Shown here piece by piece: positions 1 to 5,478 of a stretch of 7,007 nt of DNA. The position numbers were made by a program, and so were the translations under genes. The notes under the pieces are model-generated. The model did no database searches, was not told where the DNA came from, and saw only the letters and a list, made by a program, of their open reading frames with translations. Within the stretch, counting starts at the first letter, position 1. Each line of letters opens with the position of its first letter. The DNA is from Candidatus Altimarinota bacterium (lineage in GTDB: Bacteria > Patescibacteriota > Gracilibacteria > UBA4473): NCBI GenBank assembly GCA_018401175.1, contig JAGYLK010000142.1, positions 1 through 7,007 on the forward strand, in the 5' to 3' direction.

Positions 1-207
1 TATGTTCCTGTGGCAACAGTAGGCGCGAAACTCAGTGAAGATTTTGAAATTGGAGAACGGGCTATTCGTGGTGAGGTTTCTCGAGGCATGATTTGCTCTC
101 GTGAAGAACTAGGATTACCCAAAGGAGACGAACCAGATCATGGGATTTGGATTCTCGGAGATGGTTTTGCTGATAGATTGGGAAAGCCAATGAATACGCT
201 TTCATAA
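1..207 (+). CDS. C-terminal end of a PheT/YtpR-like tRNA-binding (EMAP-type OB-fold) domain protein, 5' end outside window
   Basis: The reading frame is open from base 1 and ends at TAA (205-207), leaving 68 visible codons, so the start lies upstream. The residues match the second half of the tRNA-binding domain at the N terminus of bacterial PheRS beta (PheT): VPVATVGAKL, then an IRGEVSRGMICS stretch, then EELGLP. GMxCSxxELG is the PheT/YtpR signature and differs from the GM(V/L)LAA of MetRS-type domains. In full PheT (about 790 residues) hundreds of residues follow, with B3, B5, catalytic-like and anticodon-binding domains. Here only about 25 residues follow ELGLP, and I see no continuation in other frames before the convergent gene. 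The protein is therefore either a standalone YtpR-like tRNA-binding protein (B. subtilis YtpR carries this domain at its C terminus) or a truncated PheT. The family call is firm; standalone versus truncated is open because the upstream part is missing. Confidence 0.8.
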   Translation, partial: YVPVATVGAKLSEDFEIGERAIRGEVSRGMICSREELGLPKGDEPDHGIWILGDGFADRLGKPMNTLS

Positions 208-254
208 AGCCTATCGCATCATTTTGATTTCTCACAAAAAAGTTTCACTAACGG

Positions 255-271
255 ATTAATGATCCATTAAT
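255..271 (+). terminator. Weak candidate intrinsic terminator between convergent genes
   Basis: ATTAATG-ATC-CATTAAT forms a perfect 7-bp stem with a 3-nt loop, and a T-run follows on the plus strand (271-275). It lies 48 bases past the stop of the tRNA-binding protein and overlaps the stop codon of the minus-strand gene. The stem has only one G-C pair, so stability is low. On the minus strand no T-run follows directly. Confidence 0.3.
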
Positions 272-2049
272 TTTTCAATCTCTTTTTGTGACACCCGTCG
301 TGGCATAGATGTTCGCCACGCATTGATTCGTTTCCGCATACGGAAGACTTTCCACCAGGCACCGAGCAGTTCGGTTTCAAAAATTAAAATGTAGAGGAAA
401 ATTTTGAAATTGTACCATCGTGTGGCGCTTTGCGTTCCGACAGAAAATCCCGGAGAGAAATTTTTTCTCAATAGTATACGGTGATTCAAGAATGATTGTT
501 GATTTACCGCGCGCGTTTTTTTCAATCGATTTTTTATCAATGACATAGCACTTGTTCCTCGAACCGATACCGTTCGATCGTGATATCCTATCGCTAGTGG
601 AGACAGCGTTGCCTTCCATCCAGCCCACTGTAATCGATAGGCGAGGTCTACATCTTCCTTATACATGAACATGGATTCGTCAAAATATTCGAGTTCTCCT
701 CGGTCGTTTTCAAAAGCAACATCGCGAAGTGCTTCTCGTCGATAAAGTGCTGCTGCGCCAGAGATTCCAAATATTTTTTGATCGTCATCAAACTGTCCGC
801 AATCAATTTCTCCTTGTCCGATATCTTCAAATCGGTGAGATCGGAGAATTCGTATTCCGACGGTATCAATAAAGTTAGTTTTCCCTTCAGAAGTTGCTCC
901 AGCTTGAAACGCGCTAAAATCCCAAAACTTCAATTTTCCGCCCGCTGATCCAAAATTTGGTTTTTCTTGAATCGCACGAATAAGTTCGGCCAAAAAGTTT
1001 TGTTCAAAGAGCATATCAACATTTACACAGGCATAAAACTCACTCCCTGTTTTTCTCAAAATTTCATTGTGTCCGCGTGCGAATCCAACATTTTTTTCAG
1101 ATTCAAGAACGCGTATTTCTGGAAATGTATTCGTGAGAAGCGATACGGTTTCATCACTTGAATCGTTATCAAAGACAACAATTTCAAAGTTTTCGTGTGT
1201 TTGTGCCAATAATGATTGGATGCATGGCAGAATGTATTGTTCTGAATTGTGAGTGACAATTCCCACAGTAACCGTTGCCATGGGACTCTCTGGGCTGTGA
1301 AGAGAGGCTCGTTCTGCACGACGAAGTTGTACCCGTCCAGGATCAAATGCTTCTTGTGCCAGGATAGAAGCTTCCAATAGACTTTCGTGTGTCCCGGCAT
1401 CACACCACATTCCTTGGACTTCAGAAGCAGAAAGATTTCCCTGTTCCAAATATAATTTATTTACATCCGTTATTTCCAATTCGCCTCTATCAGATGGACG
1501 AATCTCACGAATCATATCAAATACCTTTGCGTCGTAGAGGAAAAATCCCGTTTGTACTGTATCGGATTTCGGAAGCGTTGGTTTTTCTTCGATAGAGCGA
1601 ACAATCCCAATTTCATCTACTTCTACTACGCCAAATCGTTCGGGATCATCTACTTTTTTTATAAAAATACGTGCGCCTGAACGGAAATTCATGACATCTT
1701 CGGCAAAATCAGATTCAAAAATATTATCGGCCAACATCATGGCGATAGAGTCTCGACCGGCAAAACTTTCAGCTAAACTTAATGCTTGGGCAATTCCTCC
1801 TGATCCATCTTGAACCTTAAACGTCAGATTAACGCCTAATTCTTTTCCCGATCCCATGAGTTTCAAAAAATCGCCGGCATTAATAGCGCTTGTAATGATA
1901 AGAATATCGCGTACGCCAGAATCTTTAAGAGTCTGAATAGGATAATAAATCATTGGCCGATCAAAGACCGGGAGGAGATGTTTATTCGTAACTTTTGTGC
2001 TGGGAAAGAGCCGAGAACCGGTTCCGCCAGCGAGGATAACTCCTTTCAT
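256..2049 (-). CDS. Fusion of RmlA-type glucose-1-phosphate thymidylyltransferase with GT2 rhamnosyltransferase-like glycosyltransferase
   Basis: One uninterrupted 597-codon frame joins two enzymes. Residues 1 to about 245 are a sugar-nucleotide transferase of the RmlA type: MKGVILAGGTGSRL with a following KHLLP (nucleotide loop and Lys), MIYYP, LADNIF (Asp108 is the expected metal ligand; RmlA usually has LGDN), RFGVVE, EEKP, RGELEITDVN and CDAGTHESLLEAS. It corresponds to the short RmlA form without the roughly 50-residue C-terminal extension of the E. coli enzyme. The expected reaction is Glc-1-P plus dTTP to dTDP-glucose. From about residue 257 a GT2 (GT-A fold) domain follows: TVGIVTHNS, FDNDSSDE, NVD (343-345) at the DxD position, GISGAAALYRREAL, an EDVD segment (465-468), HR near 490, and a hydrophobic C-terminal stretch (about 547-567) that may contact the membrane. 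This resembles WbbL-like rhamnosyltransferases. An internal ATG (complement 1279-1281) begins the GT2 part, so separate translation is possible. The start is almost leaderless, with no Shine-Dalgarno. No rmlB, rmlC or rmlD is nearby. Acceptor and sugar specificity are unknown. Confidence 0.9.
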   Translation of the reverse strand: MKGVILAGGTGSRLFPSTKVTNKHLLPVFDRPMIYYPIQTLKDSGVRDILIITSAINAGDFLKLMGSGKELGVNLTFKVQDGSGGIAQALSLAESFAGRDSIAMMLADNIFESDFAEDVMNFRSGARIFIKKVDDPERFGVVEVDEIGIVRSIEEKPTLPKSDTVQTGFFLYDAKVFDMIREIRPSDRGELEITDVNKLYLEQGNLSASEVQGMWCDAGTHESLLEASILAQEAFDPGRVQLRRAERASLHSPESPMATVTVGIVTHNSEQYILPCIQSLLAQTHENFEIVVFDNDSSDETVSLLTNTFPEIRVLESEKNVGFARGHNEILRKTGSEFYACVNVDMLFEQNFLAELIRAIQEKPNFGSAGGKLKFWDFSAFQAGATSEGKTNFIDTVGIRILRSHRFEDIGQGEIDCGQFDDDQKIFGISGAAALYRREALRDVAFENDRGELEYFDESMFMYKEDVDLAYRLQWAGWKATLSPLAIGYHDRTVSVRGTSAMSLIKNRLKKTRAVNQQSFLNHRILLRKNFSPGFSVGTQSATRWYNFKIFLYILIFETELLGAWWKVFRMRKRINAWRTSMPRRVSQKEIEKLMDH

Positions 2050-2056
2050 CTTGCTT

Positions 2057-2084
2057 ATTTTTCAAGAAAATGGGTAAAAGTCAA
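2057..2084 (-). promoter_or_regulatory. Candidate promoter of the RmlA-GT2 gene
   Basis: On the minus strand TTGACT (complement 2079-2084) is followed after 16 bp by AAAAAT (complement 2057-2062; four of six matches to TATAAT). The predicted transcription start is about 2050, one base before the ATG at 2049, giving an essentially leaderless message. A second TTGACG lies at complement 2090-2095. The DNA is AT-rich, so the weak -10 could be chance. Confidence 0.4.
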
Positions 2085-2119
2085 TTTTTCGTCAAGAAAT
2101 TTTCTTTTTGCGGGGAGGA

Positions 2120-2128
2120 TGGTACAAT
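2120..2128 (+). promoter_or_regulatory. Candidate extended -10 promoter of the FecR-like gene
   Basis: TGGTACAAT has the TGn extension plus a -10 hexamer with five of six matches to TATAAT. No good -35 lies at the normal distance, as is common with extended -10 promoters. The predicted start is about 2135, 16 bases before the chosen ATG at 2151. The preceding bases match a second site upstream of the comEC-like gene. An alternative, TTGCGG-N17-TATCAA (2108-2136), would give an even shorter leader. Confidence 0.45.
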
Positions 2129-2150
2129 TTTATCAAAATTAAGCAAAAAA

Positions 2151-4322
2151 ATGAAATTTTGGCAATATGTAGTGGGAGGGTTGTTGGCATTATTGGTTTT
2201 TTCGGCCATTCTGATTGCTGATAATATGCAATTTTCCCAGAGAAATAGTTTTTCTCAGAATCCCTTTTCTCTCGTTGGCACTTCTCATGCTGATTTTGGA
2301 GGGGAAATACAATTTTTGCCTTCAGGGGAAATGGTTTGGATTGATGAAGGTGCGGAGGTTCTTGTTACAGAAAATAAAAGAGAACTTCTTCAGGGAACGA
2401 TTGTCTTGGGGGGAACTTTTTTTGAAACACCTGAAGATACAGAAATCACAAATAGGCTTTGGTTTGGAGATATAAGACTCGAGACAAATGCAGCTTCAGC
2501 TTTAGTTCATCTTGATTCCGAGGGGGTGGCGACTATTCTTTCGGGGGGAGGAGCATTGGATTTGTTTTTTGAAGGGAAGGATACGCCTTTTGTTATGCCA
2601 GCACATTCCGAGCTTACATTGGATATTCAAGAAAATATAACCGTGGATCCGGCGATTGATTATTTTGCAATAAAAGAAAAGTTTTCTGTGGCGTCATTGT
2701 CTTCTGGGGAATGGGGAACAAAGTTATGGCAAGCAGAGCAAGCGCTTGCAAATTGGCGTGCGCAGTTTGGTCATTTTGCTTGGAACTTGCCCTCTCTGTG
2801 GGAAACACAAAATGGAGTATTTCTCAGTTTTTTAGAGCGCGTTTCCCCGACGCTTCCGGCAGAAAAAACAGCGATACGATCCTTTCAGGAGGCGACACTT
2901 CCTCTTCAAAAAGCACGTGAAAATGGAGAGGATTCTTCAACGAATCTTCTTCTCGAGAATTTCAAAAAAAACACATTGAATTCAGCGTCATGGGAAAGCA
3001 TTCTTCAAAAAAGTGAACAGGCTCAAAAAGAATGGACCTGGTTTGAATTTGCACAGAAATTTTGGTTGCCCGTAGTTTCTCCGGATGCCCATGAGCAGAA
3101 GTTTTCTGTTTTGTGGAAAGATGATACCGATTCATTATCAGAAAAAATTCGGGCAATAAATTTGTTATCACATAATGAACGCTGGTTGCGTGCAGAAAAG
3201 AAGTTGAATGAATTCGCTTCGCAATTTACAGCGACAGAGTTTACGGATGAAGATATGTGGGAACTGATTGGATTTCGTCGAGCTATGACCAATATATTAC
3301 AAAGGTTTCCGGTATATCGCTCAATAGAGAATTTCCGTTTGTGGACGACGCTTGTTCGAACAGAACAAAAATATCTTTCTCCTGAAGTGAGACAAACGCT
3401 GACATTGGAAGTGGCGCATGATATATTGCCCTTTGTGGCGGAGTTTATATCAAAAGAAAATGATGCCGCTATTACGCAGCATTTAAATGCATTGTGGATA
3501 GAACTTTCTATATCGGATACAAATCCAATGATTTTTTCTTCCGAGGAACGCACAACGATTCAGCTTATAGAATTAGTTGGTGTTTCAGGTATGACACCAG
3601 AGCAAGCCCAAAAAGCACAAATACAAAAGCAACAAAGAGAAGAAATAGCCGATCAACTGGAGGCATTGCTAGAAGAAAATCCAGATGAAGAAATCGTGGA
3701 TATGGGAATTTCGAATGCAAAGAAATTATGGGAATTTCTCACAAGTGAACATATTGATATAGATATTTCTGCTTTTCGTACGACTCGCACGGAGACAGAA
3801 CTTACGACACGTTTTGCCAACATAGCTGAAGGAAAACGAAAAATAGAAGGAGTATTCGATTATCATACACAAAAATTCATCATGCTTACGTTGGGAGAAG
3901 AAACCACTTCTGACTTATCCGCTCATCGACTGGGGCGATGGATAAAAAACATTGGAGGAAAATTTGAATCAGATTCATTAGTAGCCGAGGAGGATACAGA
4001 AGAAATGACAGAAATTATTCAAACAACACCACAGGCAATTCTCAGCCGAAAATTGGTACAAGAATTATTGAAATCATTGGGAATAGACGTGCGGAGAGAA
4101 CAAATAGAAATGCTGGATGAATCATATCAAAAAAGTTCCATTTCTCGGGTTCAATATAAGGGGGCGCAATTAAATATGGAATATGATTTATTGAGACAGA
4201 TTTTCTCAAATATTTCTTTACAGAGAGAAGGAACGGTTGTTTCTCATGCGGGGGGAGAAACGCCGGAGCGGCTCAAAAACATCCTTAATCAGCTGGAGGA
4301 GACTCTTCCCGTCAAGAATTGA
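2151..4322 (+). CDS. Membrane-anchored protein with FecR-like domain, long helical region and two similar C-terminal modules; function unknown
   Basis: I chose ATG 2151 (723 residues) because it opens directly into a membrane anchor (MKFWQYVVGGLLALLVFSAI, about residues 4-23) and follows an extended -10 element. The in-frame ATG at 2070 would add 27 residues running through that promoter and is disfavoured. After the anchor, residues about 40-163 form a glycine- and beta-rich region with FecR-type features: GEIQFLPSGEMVWIDEGAEV, ELLQGTIVLGG, then GDIRLETNAASALVHLDSEG and a VxxLSGGGALDLF strand. FecR domains occur in anti-sigma regulators and in many uncharacterised extracytoplasmic proteins. 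I see no sigma-factor neighbour, so a regulatory role is not supported. Residues about 176-480 are predicted mostly helical and rich in Trp, Glu and Lys, followed by a charged Gln/Glu/Lys linker (about 480-515). Two similar segments lie near 523-583 and 632-693. No catalytic motif was recognised. The bulk is probably outside the membrane. Confidence 0.75.
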   Translation: MKFWQYVVGGLLALLVFSAILIADNMQFSQRNSFSQNPFSLVGTSHADFGGEIQFLPSGEMVWIDEGAEVLVTENKRELLQGTIVLGGTFFETPEDTEITNRLWFGDIRLETNAASALVHLDSEGVATILSGGGALDLFFEGKDTPFVMPAHSELTLDIQENITVDPAIDYFAIKEKFSVASLSSGEWGTKLWQAEQALANWRAQFGHFAWNLPSLWETQNGVFLSFLERVSPTLPAEKTAIRSFQEATLPLQKARENGEDSSTNLLLENFKKNTLNSASWESILQKSEQAQKEWTWFEFAQKFWLPVVSPDAHEQKFSVLWKDDTDSLSEKIRAINLLSHNERWLRAEKKLNEFASQFTATEFTDEDMWELIGFRRAMTNILQRFPVYRSIENFRLWTTLVRTEQKYLSPEVRQTLTLEVAHDILPFVAEFISKENDAAITQHLNALWIELSISDTNPMIFSSEERTTIQLIELVGVSGMTPEQAQKAQIQKQQREEIADQLEALLEENPDEEIVDMGISNAKKLWEFLTSEHIDIDISAFRTTRTETELTTRFANIAEGKRKIEGVFDYHTQKFIMLTLGEETTSDLSAHRLGRWIKNIGGKFESDSLVAEEDTEEMTEIIQTTPQAILSRKLVQELLKSLGIDVRREQIEMLDESYQKSSISRVQYKGAQLNMEYDLLRQIFSNISLQREGTVVSHAGGETPERLKNILNQLEETLPVKN

Positions 4323-4325
4323 CGG
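4309..4325. repeat. Perfect 7-bp inverted repeat over a stop codon and a -35 box
   Basis: CCGTCAA-GAA-TTGACGG is a perfect inverted repeat with a 3-nt spacer. It contains the last codons and TGA stop of the FecR-like gene, and its right arm supplies the TTGACG -35 hexamer of the downstream gene. As RNA it would fold into a stable small hairpin, but the nearest T-run (4335-4339) starts ten bases later, too far for a classic intrinsic terminator. As DNA it could be an operator. Function is inferred only. Confidence 0.5.
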
Positions 4326-4346
4326 ATGAGGGAATTTTTCTACACT
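4319..4346 (+). promoter_or_regulatory. Candidate sigma70-type promoter of the LysM-M23 gene
   Basis: TTGACG (4319-4324; five of six matches) is followed after 16 bp by TACACT (4341-4346; four of six). The predicted start is about 4353, four bases before the ATG at 4357. No Shine-Dalgarno precedes that ATG, so the message would be nearly leaderless. The -35 overlaps the stop codon of the upstream gene. Confidence 0.5.
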
Positions 4347-4356
4347 GCACACGCTC

Positions 4357-5412
4357 ATGATTGAGAGACTATTGCGTCCTATATCACGAAAGTGTCAGCA
4401 AGTGCTGCACTCTCCCTTCATATTCCAAATTTTCAGCATTTCCCTGTTATTTGTTTTGATATTAGGGTTTCGTCCCAATTATTTTACTTCCATTTATCAA
4501 CCATTTGGTTCTTATTTGTGGGAGGAATCATTTACGGAATATCCGATTACAGAAACGGGGTTTATTGATAATTTTTCGGGAGTATCTACGGCGGGATTGC
4601 GTGAGATATTAATAGAAGATGAAAATGGAAATCTTGTTGTACAGCTTGAACCGCAGAAACGATTGAAAACATTGCAGTATACGGTGAAGTCAGGAGAAAC
4701 TATTTTTGATATTGCCCATAAATTTGGTTTGAAAGTTGCGACGTTGAATTGGGCCAACAAGCTTACTTCTCGTGAAAATCCACGTGTGGGGCAGACATTA
4801 CGAATTCCTCCGGCAGATGGAGTGTATTACTCTGTTCAAAATGGAGATTCTCTCAGCGATATCACTCAAAATCATAATGTGGACAGAGAAAAAATTGATG
4901 CGTATAACACGATATCCAAGAATGGAGTTTTGTCGGTAGGACAAGAATTATTTATTCCCGGAGCACAAAAGGTTTTTGTACAAAGAACGGAGGAAATGAC
5001 TCCAGTAGCAGGAGTTATTGGTTCTGGAGGACTGGATTCTATTGGATTCAAAATGCGTCGTCCGGTACAGGGGGCTTTGACACAGGGATATCACAAAAGT
5101 CACTTTGCGATTGATATTGCAAATCGCATGAACACGCCAATTTATGCATCAGCGAGTGGAAAGGTTATCAAGTCAGATGATGGATGGAATTATGGATATG
5201 GAAAGTATATAGTTATTGATCATGGAAATGATATTCAGACGCTTTATGCCCATAATAATGTTCGAAAAGTTGAAGAAGGGGAAGAAGTAAAGACAGGACA
5301 ATTAATTGCGTTGATGGGAAATACCGGGAATGTTTGGGGACCGACGGGAATTCATTTGCACTTCGAGGTTCGTATTCGCGATCGAAAAGTAAATCCGTTG
5401 AATTACTTTTAG
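4357..5412 (+). CDS. LysM-LysM-M23 peptidoglycan endopeptidase
   Basis: This 351-residue, membrane-anchored, wall-directed metallopeptidase has a basic N terminus, a membrane anchor or uncleaved signal (about 20-38), a spacer of about 65 residues, LysM 1 (107-151: YTVKSGETIFDIAHKFGL to GQTLRIPP), LysM 2 (157-201: YSVQNGDSLSDI to GQELFIPG), and a C-terminal M23/LytM domain (about 235-351). All expected catalytic residues are present. HxxxD (His249, Asp253) and His335 of the HLH motif should bind zinc. His299 (TLYAH) and His333 match the catalytic histidines of LytM. It is therefore likely active, cleaving peptide cross-links of peptidoglycan, with LysM binding the glycan. Degenerate EnvC-like activators lack these residues, so that role is less likely. 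It begins 34 bases after the FecR-like gene behind its own candidate promoter, and a comEC-like gene follows closely. No Shine-Dalgarno is visible. The natural role (growth, division or opening the wall for DNA uptake) cannot be fixed from sequence. Confidence 0.93.
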   Translation: MIERLLRPISRKCQQVLHSPFIFQIFSISLLFVLILGFRPNYFTSIYQPFGSYLWEESFTEYPITETGFIDNFSGVSTAGLREILIEDENGNLVVQLEPQKRLKTLQYTVKSGETIFDIAHKFGLKVATLNWANKLTSRENPRVGQTLRIPPADGVYYSVQNGDSLSDITQNHNVDREKIDAYNTISKNGVLSVGQELFIPGAQKVFVQRTEEMTPVAGVIGSGGLDSIGFKMRRPVQGALTQGYHKSHFAIDIANRMNTPIYASASGKVIKSDDGWNYGYGKYIVIDHGNDIQTLYAHNNVRKVEEGEEVKTGQLIALMGNTGNVWGPTGIHLHFEVRIRDRKVNPLNYF

Positions 5413-5463
5413 TGCCAGTATTTCTTGTCTGAGAAGTATTTTCATCATGTTTTCATGAGAGGA

Positions 5464-5472
5464 TGGTATATT
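5464..5472 (+). promoter_or_regulatory. Candidate extended -10 promoter of the comEC-like gene
   Basis: TGGTATATT (TGn plus TATATT, five of six matches to TATAAT) is preceded by the same bases as the extended -10 before the FecR-like gene: GAGGATGGTA at 5459-5468 and at 2115-2124. The predicted start is about 5479, exactly on an in-frame GTG, implying a leaderless message. If translation starts at TTG 5425 or ATG 5455 instead, this element lies inside the gene and is probably not a promoter for it. Confidence 0.4.
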
Positions 5473-5478
5473 TTTTTT

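Noticed and set aside
1279..1281. GT2 domain as a separate gene starting at the internal ATG
   Set aside because: The upstream RmlA frame has no stop before it, and only a weak purine stretch precedes the ATG. It is kept as a possible extra start, not a separate gene.
1056..1403. 115-codon minus-strand frame within the RmlA-GT2 gene
   Set aside because: It is an alternate frame across the domain junction. The main frame encodes conserved motifs on both sides.
2070..2150. Upstream ATG for the FecR-like gene
   Set aside because: The 27 extra residues would be encoded by promoter-like DNA and would put a charged tail before a normal N-terminal anchor.
3023..3553. 176-codon open frame on the minus strand inside the FecR-like gene
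   Set aside because: It is Ser/Asn/Cys-rich with no recognisable domain, and it lies fully antisense to a well-supported gene. It looks like a compositional shadow.
4320..4322. Use of TGA as glycine (genetic code 25)
   Set aside because: TGA ends two genes (4322, 6945) at sensible family end points, and no gene contains an in-frame TGA.
5445..5458. TCATG-TTTT-CATGA hairpin as a terminator after the LysM-M23 gene
   Set aside because: The stem is only 5 bp and the T-run (5471-5478) lies more than ten bases away. The ATG in it is also a possible start.
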